Below the pieces are notes generated by a model that saw only the letters and a list, made by a program, of their open reading frames with translations, did no database searches and was not told where the DNA came from. From Ignavibacteria bacterium (GTDB lineage Bacteria; Bacteroidota; Ignavibacteria; Tepidaquicellales; OLB5), in contig JAUQWS010000021.1 in NCBI GenBank assembly GCA_030835025.1, forward strand, positions 1-63,941: a stretch of 63,941 nt of DNA, written 5' to 3'. The position numbers were made by a program, and so were the translations under genes. The first letter of the stretch is position 1; each line of letters opens with the position of its first letter. Of this stretch, positions 55,362 through 63,827 are shown piece by piece.

Positions 55362-56861
55362 TTGATAAATATCTGTATTCACGGACATTTCTACCAGCCG
55401 CCAAGGGAAAACCCCCTAACCGGCGAGATCGAAGAGCAGCCAAGCGCGAAGCCTTACCATGACTGGAACGAACGGATATACGAAGAATGTTACAAGCCAA
55501 ATACAGAAGCTGATATCGTGGATGATAACGGCATAACGGTTCACGAAGTTAACAACTATGAATTTCTGAATTTCAATTTTGGACCTACCCTTCTTGCATG
55601 GATAAAACACAAACATCCTGACACCTATGAAAAAATAATTGAGGCTGACCGAAAGAGCATAATCCAGCATAACGGGCACGGCAACGCAATTGCAATGTGT
55701 TACAGCCACATGATAATGCCGCTTGCTAATTTGAACGATAAGATCACTCAGGTACGCTGGGGACTGGAAGATTTCAAGTTTCACTTCGGAAGAGATGCAG
55801 AGGCAATTTGGCTGCCGGAAACCGCCGTGAACGAAGAAACGCTCGAAGTACTTATCAGCGAAGGTATAGAATATGTTATTCTTGATTCCAGCCAGGCTGC
55901 ATATTGCAGACCGATTGGCACGGCAGAGTGGATAGACGTGCAGGACGGCTCAATTGACCCGAAAGTTCCTTACAAGTGTTATTCAGCATATCAAAGTGAA
56001 AAGTACATTAATATTTTCTTCTATGACGGGCCGGTATCAAAATCCGTTGCATTTGATGATGTCCTTGCAAGTTCGCAAAACCTTCTAAACAAAATATTTG
56101 CGTCAGAAGATAAAAAATCGGCAGGCGATCAATTAATAAGCGTGGCAACTGATGGGGAAACTTTCGGGCATCACAAGCGGCATGCAGAGCGCACACTTGC
56201 TTTCTTCCTGCGCTCTCTTGCACCAAGGAATAACCTGAAGATAGTCAATTTTGGCGAGTATCTTGAGCTCCACCCCGCTTTGAATGAAGTAAAGATCAAG
56301 CCTGGCGAAGGTACATCGTGGAGCTGTATTCACGGAGTCAAAAGATGGAAGGAAGATTGCGGCTGCGGTGGCGGCGGCGGATGGCACCAGAAATGGCGTA
56401 AACCCCTGAGAGAAACTCTTGATCTGCTAAGGGACAGGCTCATTGTAATTTACGAAAACCTGGGAAGTGCATTTTTCAGGGATGTGTGGAAAGCCAGAAA
56501 CGGGTATATTGAGCTTGTATTGGATCCATCTGAAGAAAGAACCGATAAGTTCTTCCATTCAAATTCTCATCGGGAGCTCAGTTCATCTGAAAAACAAACA
56601 GCATTGAAGCTTCTGGAGATGCAAAAGTACTCAATGTTCATGTTCACAAGCTGCGGATGGTTCTTCTCCGAAATATCAGGTTTGGAAACCGCAAAGATCC
56701 TTGAGTACGCCGCAAGGGCTATGGAGCTGGCTATGGAACTCACGGGAATTGAACTTGAAGAAGAGTTTATGGAAGGGCTTTCTGCTGCACCAAGCAATAT
56801 TCCAAAGTACAAAGACGGCAAACGTGTCTATGAGATGTTAGTTAAGAAGATAAATGAGTAA
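55362..56861 (+). CDS. Glycoside hydrolase family 57 protein (DUF3536-type)
   Basis: GH57 enzymes act on alpha-1,4-glucans (amylase, amylopullulanase, branching or glucanotransferase types). This 500-aa protein begins with the family N-terminus 'ICIHGHFYQPPRENP' and contains 'ATDGETFGHH' and the 'DCGCGGGGGWHQKWRKPLRE' signature. TTG 55362 gives the conventional start; a TTG 24 bp upstream is also open but adds eight atypical residues. Exact activity is unresolved. It is 16 bp upstream of malQ, so in its operon. Confidence 0.9.
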   Translation: MINICIHGHFYQPPRENPLTGEIEEQPSAKPYHDWNERIYEECYKPNTEADIVDDNGITVHEVNNYEFLNFNFGPTLLAWIKHKHPDTYEKIIEADRKSIIQHNGHGNAIAMCYSHMIMPLANLNDKITQVRWGLEDFKFHFGRDAEAIWLPETAVNEETLEVLISEGIEYVILDSSQAAYCRPIGTAEWIDVQDGSIDPKVPYKCYSAYQSEKYINIFFYDGPVSKSVAFDDVLASSQNLLNKIFASEDKKSAGDQLISVATDGETFGHHKRHAERTLAFFLRSLAPRNNLKIVNFGEYLELHPALNEVKIKPGEGTSWSCIHGVKRWKEDCGCGGGGGWHQKWRKPLRETLDLLRDRLIVIYENLGSAFFRDVWKARNGYIELVLDPSEERTDKFFHSNSHRELSSSEKQTALKLLEMQKYSMFMFTSCGWFFSEISGLETAKILEYAARAMELAMELTGIELEEEFMEGLSAAPSNIPKYKDGKRVYEMLVKKINE

Positions 56862-56876
56862 CATATAAGGAAAAAA

Positions 56877-58685
56877 TTGTTAGACGAATATCTGCTAAAT
56901 ACAAAGATATCGGATAAGTGGAAACACGTGGGCACGCGCAGAAGAGCAGGTGTAGCAGTGCCGTTATTTTCGCTCTATTCTGCAAACAGTGTTGGAATTG
57001 GTGAAATACCCGACCTGAAACTGCTTATTGACTGGTGTGCAAAGACCGGCATGAGCATCATTCAGCTTCTCCCGCTTAATGACGTAGGTAATGACTTTGC
57101 ACCTTACAATTCAATTAGCTCATTTGCTCTGGACCCGATGTACCTTGCTATAAGCAGGATCAAAGGGTCAGATGTTTCTGAATACGGTGATAAGTTAGCA
57201 CGCTTAAAGAAGAAATACAGGCCGGTCTTTAAAAGGGTTAACTACAAAATCAAAAAAGCGAAGATCGATCTGCTGTGGGAGATATTCAAAGGGACAAGAA
57301 CAGAAAACGACCCAGATTTTACCCGTTATACTGAAGAGAACTCATACTGGCTTAAGAACTATTCTGTTTACAGAGTGATCAGCGAACAGCAGAATAATAA
57401 GAGCTGGGAAAAATGGCCTGAAGACCTGAAAAACCGAAATGATAAAGCAATTGAAGAAGTAGTTATCAATAATTACGAAAGAGTTCAATTCTATATGTGG
57501 CTCCAGTGGCAGCTTTACCTGCAAATGCTGGATGTTAGCGCATATTCCAAAGTAAAAGGAGTCATATTAAAGGGCGATCTTCCGTTTTTGGTATCAAGAG
57601 AAAGTGCAGATGTGTGGGCTCACAAAGAATATTTTCTTCTGCATCTTTCATCCGGTGCGCCGCCTGATATGTATTTTGCAGAAGGGCAAAAATGGGGAAT
57701 GCCGCCTTACAACTGGGATTGCATTGCAGGCAGCGGATTTGTGTATTTGACTGAGAATCTGAAGTACGCATCGAATTTCTATGAAATGTACAGGATCGAC
57801 CATTTTGTCGGACTATTCAGAGTTTGGGTGAGTCCCGTGGATAACTACGATCACCCCGGAAGCTTTATGCCCAAAGAAGAATATATTTGGGAAGCTCATG
57901 GTAGAAGGCTGATCGAAGTAATGGTCAACTCAAGCCCTATGCTTCCCTGCGCCGAAGATCTTGGTACCGTTCCTGGCTGCTCATACCACGTTTTGTATGA
58001 GTATGGAATTCCAGGTATTGATTTTCAGCGGTATCACAAAAGAAATTTTGATTTCAGGCATCCGGGGGATTACAGGATAAACTCCTCAGCAGTAATATCT
58101 ACACACGATTCAAGCTTTTGGGTGAACTGGTGGCAGTTTGAAGCAGGTACAATTGATGAAAGACTATTTGAGATTATGTGTATGAATGCCGGAATGACGG
58201 AAGGACATCTGAAATACGTAAAAGATGAATTGTTTGAGAGGCACGGCTCCAGGTACGGCAGGCTGAGATGGAAAGATGAAATCGACAGCACCGAAGAACT
58301 TAAACAAGTACTTCAGCTAACTGGTGATAGAGCCAATGACATTGTTTACATTTACATGGAATCATTCAGAGAAAAAGAGAGGTTTTTGAGCTATTTGGGA
58401 CTTTCAAATGCTGACTCTGCTGTTACTTCCGGCCTTGTAATGCGAAATCTGGAAAGAATTAATCAGTCAAACTCTATTTTCAGTATTCAGCTCATTCATG
58501 AGTATCTTTGTCTGGATGAAGGCTTTCTGAGTAAAATTTCTAAGTGGAATTACAGGCTGAACACCCCCGGAGTCATTAGCAGGAATAACTGGTCATTAGT
58601 TCTCCCCCTTTCGCTTGAAAGACTGCTTGAGCTTGAAATAAACGAGAAGATAAAAAGCACTATTCAGGTCACGGAAAGAATATAG
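56877..58685 (+). CDS. malQ: 4-alpha-glucanotransferase (amylomaltase, GH77)
   Basis: MalQ disproportionates malto-oligosaccharides in glycogen/maltose metabolism. The 602-aa GH77 enzyme has nucleophile Asp308 in 'YRIDHFVGLFRVW', acid/base Glu360 in 'CAEDLGTVP' and Asp411 in 'STHDSS'. The opening 'AGVAVPLFSLYSANSVGIGE' is the family's N-terminal block. The TTG start at 56877 has an AAGGA just upstream. Length is above the bacterial norm (about 500-530), mainly from insertions. Its stop is 3 bp from the convergent ppk2 stop. Confidence 0.94.
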   Translation: MLDEYLLNTKISDKWKHVGTRRRAGVAVPLFSLYSANSVGIGEIPDLKLLIDWCAKTGMSIIQLLPLNDVGNDFAPYNSISSFALDPMYLAISRIKGSDVSEYGDKLARLKKKYRPVFKRVNYKIKKAKIDLLWEIFKGTRTENDPDFTRYTEENSYWLKNYSVYRVISEQQNNKSWEKWPEDLKNRNDKAIEEVVINNYERVQFYMWLQWQLYLQMLDVSAYSKVKGVILKGDLPFLVSRESADVWAHKEYFLLHLSSGAPPDMYFAEGQKWGMPPYNWDCIAGSGFVYLTENLKYASNFYEMYRIDHFVGLFRVWVSPVDNYDHPGSFMPKEEYIWEAHGRRLIEVMVNSSPMLPCAEDLGTVPGCSYHVLYEYGIPGIDFQRYHKRNFDFRHPGDYRINSSAVISTHDSSFWVNWWQFEAGTIDERLFEIMCMNAGMTEGHLKYVKDELFERHGSRYGRLRWKDEIDSTEELKQVLQLTGDRANDIVYIYMESFREKERFLSYLGLSNADSAVTSGLVMRNLERINQSNSIFSIQLIHEYLCLDEGFLSKISKWNYRLNTPGVISRNNWSLVLPLSLERLLELEINEKIKSTIQVTERI

Positions 58686-58688
58686 ATT

Positions 58689-59612
58689 TTACTTTAACGC
58701 TGTAGCACTAACTCCATTTAATATATTGGTCTTAGCTTCCTGCAATTCACTTAATTCTTTCTCTGTTAGCTTTGGATAAGCAAGGTTTAATTTTTCCAGT
58801 GTACCCACGATGATATCCCCAACAGCCGCGCGCATAAACCACTTCCTGTCTGCGGGTATTATGTACCACGGGGCGTGATCGGTGCTGGTGCTGCTTATTG
58901 CATCTTCAAATGCCTTCATGTACTTATCCCAGAACTCACGTTCTTTAACGTCACCGGCAGAGAACTTCCAATTCTTGGAAGGTTCATCTATTCTTGCAAG
59001 GAAACGCTCTTTTTGCTCGTCCTTTGACACATTCAGGAAGAACTTTAGAATAATTGTACCGCTTTCGTAGATATTCTCCTCAAAACTGTTGATTGCATCA
59101 AACCTTTGTTTCCAGAAGTCCTTTGAAATATCGTCAATTGTTCTGATTCCGGGAATATTCTGCCCCAATATGAATTCAGGGTGCACTCTTGTTACAAGCA
59201 CTTCTTCGTAGTGCGAGCGGTTGAATATCTTGATCATTCCCTTTTTGGGGAGTTCCATGTTGACCCTCCACAGAAAATCGTGTGCCAATTCCAAATGAGA
59301 TGGTTGTTTGAAGCTTGCAACTTCGCAACCCTGAGGATTAACACCAGACATTACATGCTTAATAGTGCCGTCTTTGCCTGCGGCATCCATTGCCTGAAAA
59401 ACAATAAGCAGTGAATACTTATTCATCGCATAAAGCATGTCCTGAAGCTCACTAAGCCTCTGTATATCCTTTTGAAGCATTTCCTGAGCGTCTTCTTTAC
59501 TTCTGAATCCGCCTGTATACTTTGTATCGTATTCTTTTAGATTAACTTTTGTACCGGGTTTTACAAGCAGGTTCTCATCCTTGCGGAAGTTGTTATCAGT
59601 ATTTTTTCCCAT
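58689..59612 (-). CDS. ppk2: Polyphosphate kinase 2 family protein
   Basis: PPK2 moves phosphate between polyphosphate and nucleotides. The 307-aa, one-domain enzyme has the Walker A 'AMDAAGKDGTIKHVM', Walker B-like 'NRSHYEEVLVTRVHPEF' and the lid 'DEQKERFLARIDEPSKNWKF' block. This layout fits the class that phosphorylates AMP or NDPs from polyP; the class cannot be fixed by eye. It is convergent with malQ and has a TATATTTG box 23 bp upstream of its ATG. Confidence 0.94.
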   Translation of the reverse strand: MGKNTDNNFRKDENLLVKPGTKVNLKEYDTKYTGGFRSKEDAQEMLQKDIQRLSELQDMLYAMNKYSLLIVFQAMDAAGKDGTIKHVMSGVNPQGCEVASFKQPSHLELAHDFLWRVNMELPKKGMIKIFNRSHYEEVLVTRVHPEFILGQNIPGIRTIDDISKDFWKQRFDAINSFEENIYESGTIILKFFLNVSKDEQKERFLARIDEPSKNWKFSAGDVKEREFWDKYMKAFEDAISSTSTDHAPWYIIPADRKWFMRAAVGDIIVGTLEKLNLAYPKLTEKELSELQEAKTNILNGVSATALK

Positions 59613-59634
59613 AGGTCTTGCCGTTTATTGTGTA

Positions 59635-59642
59635 CAAATATA
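59635..59642 (-). promoter_or_regulatory. Candidate -7 box (TATATTTG) for ppk2
   Basis: TATATTTG on the minus strand lies 23 bp before the ppk2 ATG, identical to the boxes before tRNA-Arg and secD. No TTG stands at the -33 spacing, and that side is inside the neighbouring coding region. Confidence 0.35.
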
Positions 59643-59646
59643 GCGG

Positions 59647-60762
59647 TTACTTATAAAACTTATCGTGATATTCCTTTATCATTCCGGGTTTTAATGTGCC
59701 GGAGTCAACTATTCTCATCAGGAAATCCCTGAACACTTCATTCTTTTCATTATATTTTTCCGATTTCATTATCTGATATAATGCAACTGACAACACGTGA
59801 ATGCCTTCATCACTCTGGTTCCACCTCCCGGCGGCATCTTTTGCCAGTCCCAGCTTTTCATTTATCAGCTGGTCAAGTACCTGGACGCAATCCTCTTCGA
59901 ATAGCCCTTCAAGCGAGTTATAACCAAGGGCCGGATCGTGGTTCTTAACTTTATCCATCAGGAATTCATCCGCTCCGAAAGAATCGATCAGCTTCCTCAA
60001 TTCAGTGTCATTCCTGTAGTCATACGGCGGATGCATCATCTCATGGGCTGATGTACGTATCGTGATCTCAAAAGGCCATTCAATTGATGTGAGGAAACGC
60101 ATTCCCGTTATCTTTATTCCGTGCGGTTTATTGTAATAAAGCATATAGACTGTAATGGTATCTGAAGGCAGTTTGAAACCAAGGAAATACTCGTTTTCTT
60201 TTATTACATCATATTTATCCAAACCCGGCCTTACATCATCTATCCTTTTTTGTATCTTAGGCCTGATGCTGGTGGTCCAATACTCCTTAAATCCGTTATC
60301 CTTTAGAAAAGTGAATATTGTTAACAGTTCGTTTTTTATGGAAAGGAACAGATCCCAGCTCTCTTCATCGTGGTAGGGAGTCTTTGAGAAATTTTCCTTA
60401 AGCTCTGAAGGGTCATTCACAGCTGCTATCATATCTTCAAGCTCACCGCCTTTGATAGCAGAAAAGTAAAGGCACAGCCATGCTGAAAAAATTATTCCCT
60501 TATCTTCCTTCAGTTTTTTCTGCAGTCCTTTGAGTGCAGATACGGCTTCGGGAGTCAGTTTTCCTTCATATGGGTTTGGTTCGGTCTTATAGAATTCTTT
60601 GTAAAAACTGTCTCCGGTCAGAATATTCAAAAAGCAGCATGCGTCATACTTGAATGACGGTTCTATCTTCCAGTTTGTCATAGATCCATTTTTAGGTTGT
60701 GCAGATAATATCGATGGGCAAAAATAAATGAACAGTAAAAATATTTTCATTTTCATGATCAT
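59647..60762 (-). CDS. Secreted putative metallopeptidase (HExxH), uncharacterised
   Basis: This 371-aa protein has a short signal peptide (about 1-22, 'FLLFIYFCPSILSAQ') and a helical, charged body. 'TSAHEMMHPPYDYRND' (about residues 232-247) contains a HExxH zinc-binding motif, and a later 'EGLFEEDCVQVLDQ' could supply a third ligand. It resembles the gluzincin layout, but I know no family match. Function and zinc binding are unproven. It lies 37 bp after the TPR gene on the same strand. Confidence 0.7.
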   Translation of the reverse strand: MIMKMKIFLLFIYFCPSILSAQPKNGSMTNWKIEPSFKYDACCFLNILTGDSFYKEFYKTEPNPYEGKLTPEAVSALKGLQKKLKEDKGIIFSAWLCLYFSAIKGGELEDMIAAVNDPSELKENFSKTPYHDEESWDLFLSIKNELLTIFTFLKDNGFKEYWTTSIRPKIQKRIDDVRPGLDKYDVIKENEYFLGFKLPSDTITVYMLYYNKPHGIKITGMRFLTSIEWPFEITIRTSAHEMMHPPYDYRNDTELRKLIDSFGADEFLMDKVKNHDPALGYNSLEGLFEEDCVQVLDQLINEKLGLAKDAAGRWNQSDEGIHVLSVALYQIMKSEKYNEKNEVFRDFLMRIVDSGTLKPGMIKEYHDKFYK

Positions 60763-60798
60763 ATCAAGAGGGTATCAATTATACAAAAAATTCACTTC

Positions 60799-61677
60799 CT
60801 ACTGCTCTCCCAGCTCCCTGAGCCTCTCCAGCCTTGGCTTTTCATTCTCAGCCATCCAGATATCTTTTGAAAGTATTTCATAAGCTTTCCTGAAATGCGG
60901 CTTCGATTCATCACTTCTTTTCAGCGCAAGCAGGCATTCACCTGTTTCCTCGTGAATATACCCGTCTTCATCAAGCCCTGTATCTTTAAACCACTTCTCC
61001 AGCTCAATTTGCTTATTCAGGGCTTCTTCTAACCTGCCAAGTGACCTGTACACGCGGGCAACACACCACTTCGCAATTCCAAGCTTCATTTTTGATTTCC
61101 TCTCGGTATGCCAAATTACATTCTTCTCGAAGAGCTCAAGCGCCTTGTGATATTCAGCCATATCGTGATAGGTCCAGCCCGTATTATTGTATAATGCCCC
61201 GAGCCATCCTTTTGCTTTCTCATCAGAAGTCTTTTCAGCCATTTCTATTGCAAGTTCATTCCACTTTAACGACTCTTCGCCCTCATCCACTATTCCAAGC
61301 ATGTGGACTGCATCAATTGCATAATTATCTTCGCCGTACTTTTCCGCCTGCTGGTATGCCGCCATAAAAAGCTCGCGGGCTTTATCGTAGACCTTTGATG
61401 AGTTATAAGTCCTGCCCCGCTCAAGCATATATCTTATTCTTGGCCGTACGTGCTCAGTCTTGATGAGCTTCATTGCCTTATCAAGTATCTTATGTGCTTC
61501 GTCAAACTTCATCTGCAGTCCTTGAGTTCTCGCAAGCTGAGTCAATAGCTCAATGTAATATCCTCTGTCTTTGGATCTTTCTGCTGCGGGCAGAAGCTCT
61601 TTGAACTTCTTTTCAGTACCTGCGGGATCGCTGTAATCCCAAAGCTTGTCAAAATCCGCTGATTCATTGTACGGCAT
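60799..61677 (-). CDS. Tetratricopeptide repeat protein, cytoplasmic
   Basis: This 292-aa protein consists of about six TPR-like helical pairs ('FDEAHKILDKAMKLIKTEHV', 'YDKARELFMAAYQQAEKYGE', 'YHKALELFEKNVIWHTERKS', 'LEEALNKQIELEKWFKDTGL'). There is no signal peptide. It is likely a scaffold. Its ATG directly follows the DinB stop, so the two are translated from one message. Partner unknown. Confidence 0.85.
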   Translation of the reverse strand: MPYNESADFDKLWDYSDPAGTEKKFKELLPAAERSKDRGYYIELLTQLARTQGLQMKFDEAHKILDKAMKLIKTEHVRPRIRYMLERGRTYNSSKVYDKARELFMAAYQQAEKYGEDNYAIDAVHMLGIVDEGEESLKWNELAIEMAEKTSDEKAKGWLGALYNNTGWTYHDMAEYHKALELFEKNVIWHTERKSKMKLGIAKWCVARVYRSLGRLEEALNKQIELEKWFKDTGLDEDGYIHEETGECLLALKRSDESKPHFRKAYEILSKDIWMAENEKPRLERLRELGEQ

Positions 61678-62124
61678 TTACTTTATTGCTCCATCCTTCC
61701 CTGCTATTCTGCGCAAAAGGCCGGTTTGACCTGAATGATACGCTTCGTGGAATGCCAAAGTTGTCAATTCTTTAAGATCATCCGGTTTTGCCGACAGATC
61801 AGTTGACCTGATTGCGTCTTCAAGCTCCTTCTGCCCAGATTTCATCCTGCCCCTCAGATCTTCCAGAGGATAGGCAGAATTTATATCAAGCTGCTTTGAA
61901 CCGCGTTTATAAAGCGCAGCCATTTTTTCATCACTCAATCTCTGCAAGCCAACTATTTCTCTCGCATCATCCCTGCTGACAAGGATATGTCCTACCACCC
62001 AGTTAAGGCTGTTACCCCCGCTTTGGGGAGATATCAGGCTTTCTTCATGTGTGATGCCCTCGGTGTTAACGGATATTACATAGCTGCTAAACTGGTATAC
62101 CCAAAGAGTTTCTTGGTTATTCAT
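61678..62124 (-). CDS. DinB-family metal-binding protein
   Basis: This 148-aa four-helix-bundle protein of the DinB/DUF664 type has metal-binding His candidates in 'LNWVVGHILVSRDDAREI' and 'AFHEAYHSGQTGLLRRI', the standard positions for the DinB superfamily. The family includes thiol transferases (e.g. bacillithiol S-transferase BstA) and enzymes of unknown role. Together with the YtxJ gene in this window this makes thiol transfer a possibility, but it is not demonstrated. Confidence 0.85.
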   Translation of the reverse strand: MNNQETLWVYQFSSYVISVNTEGITHEESLISPQSGGNSLNWVVGHILVSRDDAREIVGLQRLSDEKMAALYKRGSKQLDINSAYPLEDLRGRMKSGQKELEDAIRSTDLSAKPDDLKELTTLAFHEAYHSGQTGLLRRIAGKDGAIK

Positions 62125-62140
62125 AATTTTTCGGGGAGTT

Positions 62141-62575
62141 TTATTTTACAATTGATATAATTTTTTCAATAATATACTTTGCCCAGCCGTGATGCGCTAT
62201 ATCCTTTTCATCGGGCAGCTTGTAATACTCGAACCATTCATTCTGAGCAAGGTTATCGTTTGGATATATCTTCGGCAGAGCGTCAATCGTTTGGTAATAA
62301 TGGAAAATCAGGTGCCACGTGCCGTCGTTGCCGATAAATGACTCCACAAACCCCAGCGTTAGGTTAGCCGTAATATATCCAAGCTGTTCACTGGCTATTC
62401 TGCGGGCTGCGTCTTCGGGGTGTTCGTTGAAGTTCACAAGGTCATCGGGCAGGAACCAGCCCTTCTGGTGGTCGTATTTATTGGCATCTTTATAGGTTAC
62501 CAGCAGGACCTTATTTTGATGCAGGAGGGCTACATCTGCTACAAGCTTAATGTTTTGGTTGTCTGTTGTTTTCAT
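62141..62575 (-). CDS. NUDIX hydrolase-like protein
   Basis: This 144-aa protein has a NUDIX fold ('KLVADVALLHQNKVLLVTYK' then 'GWFLPDDLVNFNEHPEDAAR'). The Nudix box is degenerate: the core 'RREhxEExG' reads 'RRIASEQLG', so one metal-coordinating Glu is missing and another is shifted. It may be weakly active or a non-hydrolytic member. The nearest active relatives are not clear. It lies 16 bp upstream of the DinB gene on the same strand. Confidence 0.82.
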   Translation of the reverse strand: MKTTDNQNIKLVADVALLHQNKVLLVTYKDANKYDHQKGWFLPDDLVNFNEHPEDAARRIASEQLGYITANLTLGFVESFIGNDGTWHLIFHYYQTIDALPKIYPNDNLAQNEWFEYYKLPDEKDIAHHGWAKYIIEKIISIVK

Positions 62576-62673
62576 CTATAAAATTAGCTTAAACTGTTGA
62601 ATTTTGCAATTCTAATGCGTCCTGAAGGGAGTGAAGGACCCGGACTTTTCTGATTGCATATGAGCCTGATGCG

Positions 62674-62703
62674 TTTTCGTAAATCCGGTTTATTATTGCA
62701 GGA
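62674..62703 (+). repeat. Direct repeat unit a (GTAAATCCGGTTTATTATTGCA)
   Basis: A 30-bp sequence, 62674-62703, is repeated with a few changes at 62794-62822. The shared core is GTAA(A/T)TCCGG(T/C)TTATT(A/T)TTGCAG. Confidence 0.6.
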
Positions 62704-62793
62704 AAGCACTTCAAGAAAAATGAGAATACTAACATGGAATCACCATTTCTCTCAGCACCTGTATACATTTTTTTTCGGGGTTCCGGAACATGT

Positions 62794-62822
62794 TTTTGTA
62801 ATTCCGGCTTATTTTTGCAGAG
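62794..62822 (+). repeat. Direct repeat unit b
   Basis: Second copy of the repeat at 62674, differing by a deletion and four substitutions. It contains a TATTTTTG box resembling the Bacteroidota -7 element. Confidence 0.6.
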
Positions 62823-62860
62823 TGCAAAATGGCAAAATGGAAATTTGGCATTTGGTGTTT

Positions 62861-62918
62861 CTCCTCACCCCCGCGCACAATAGGTGCGCTTCCCCCTCTC
62901 CAACTTGGAGAGGGGGAA
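62861..62918 (+). repeat. 58-bp double-palindrome element, copy A
   Basis: It contains GCGCAC/GTGCGC and then a perfect 12-bp-armed palindrome CCCCCTCTCCAA-c-TTGGAGAGGGGG (62892-62916). It is repeated at 63590-63648 with two or three changes. REP-like. Confidence 0.85.
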
Positions 62919-62961
62919 AATCTCAGAGGTAATTTGGTTAATTGGTTTGAATTAAAGAAAA

Positions 62962-63096
62962 AAGCAAAAGTAAAAAGGCGCAAATAATGCAAAATCCCGG
63001 TTTTTTTTCTTCCTGTATTATATCTAAAGCCTGAAAGCGGCTGTACCGAAAGAAATCCTTTGAAGTATATTTTTTACTTTTGCCTTTTTACTTTTT
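62962..63096. repeat. Inverted pair of TTTTTACTTTTG elements
   Basis: AGCAAAAGTAAAAAGGC (around 62963-62979) is an inverted copy (14 of 15) of GCCTTTTTACTTTTT (63082-63096). The 18-bp TTTTTTACTTTTGCCTTT at 63070-63087 also occurs exactly at 1008-1025. Confidence 0.6.
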
Positions 63097-63216
63097 ACTT
63101 GTTATATGTGATACACATACACAATCCAAATATAATATGTATTTTGCATCTATGCGTATCATGGTGTGATATTAATGCGTAAGCGTTTGATTTTTGTATG
63201 ATAGACACCATAATGC

Positions 63217-63285
63217 AGCGGCGGCACTCCTTGCAGTCATATTAAAAACAGAACACTGATGACACTGATGAAACGGATTTAACGC
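63217..63285 (+). repeat. Composite repeat GCGGCGGCACTCC...GATGACACTGATGAAACG, copy 1
   Basis: AGCGGCGGCACTCC is followed by GCAGTCATAT and then AGAACACTGATGACACTGATG. The unit is repeated at 63323-63388 (106 bp later); the second half alone recurs at 63664-63698. Confidence 0.75.
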
Positions 63286-63322
63286 GGGACGGTATAAATG
63301 CAGAAACAAAAACCATAGTAGT

Positions 63323-63388
63323 AGCGGCGGCACTCCGTGCAGTCATATAAAAAGCAGAACGCAGATGACACTGATGAAACGGGTTACC
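63323..63388 (+). repeat. Composite repeat, copy 2
   Basis: Same order as copy 1, with CAGAACGCAGATGACACTGATG. It also begins the longer degenerate duplication that continues to about 63600. Confidence 0.75.
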
Positions 63389-63473
63389 ACGAAGCCCAAA
63401 GCTAAACCCCCGACTAAAACTAATCAGGGAGTGTACAATGGTTAAATTAAAAAACTTTTCATGATCAGTATCC

Positions 63474-63501
63474 CATCCCCCCTTTGTCCAAAGGGGGGAT
63501 G
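63474..63501 (+). repeat. Perfect palindrome CATCCCCCCTTTG-tc-CAAAGGGGGGATG
   Basis: 13-bp perfect arms and a 2-nt loop. Related to the element at 63802-63827. No gene adjoins it closely. Confidence 0.85.
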
Positions 63502-63589
63502 AAGACTCTGCTCTTGGTAAAAATGATAATAAAACCTCAAACAGCATCAACGGATGAAATATAATGGGGGTTCGGTTTTAACAGCTTAT

Positions 63590-63648
63590 CTCCTCACCCC
63601 CGCGCACCATAGGTGCGCTTCCACCTCTCCAACTTGGAGAGGGGGAGG
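63590..63648 (+). repeat. 58-bp double-palindrome element, copy B
   Basis: Second copy of the element at 62861. It has GCGCACCATAGGTGCGC, and its second palindrome CCACCTCTCCAA-c-TTGGAGAGGGGG has one mismatch. It lies 729 bp from copy A in the same orientation. Confidence 0.85.
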
Positions 63649-63801
63649 TTGCCATTATACAAAAAGCTGAACGCAGATGACACTGGTGAAACGGATTTGC
63701 TGGATTAAATGGGTAATCCTGTCTTCACTCAACCCCCGATTCAAATTAACGCAGGTTCATATAATGGTTAAATCAAAAGGTATTTCATTGATTCAGCCCC
63801 C

Positions 63802-63827
63802 ATCCCCCCTTTGTACAAAGGGGGGAT
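63802..63827 (+). repeat. Perfect palindrome ATCCCCCCTTTG-ta-CAAAGGGGGGAT
   Basis: 12-bp perfect arms and a 2-nt loop; the same element as 63474-63501, in the second copy of the long duplication. Confidence 0.85.

Noticed and set aside
63217-63700. CRISPR array
   Set aside because: Repeats are few, diverged and of unequal spacing, with no uniform repeat-spacer layout and no cas genes.
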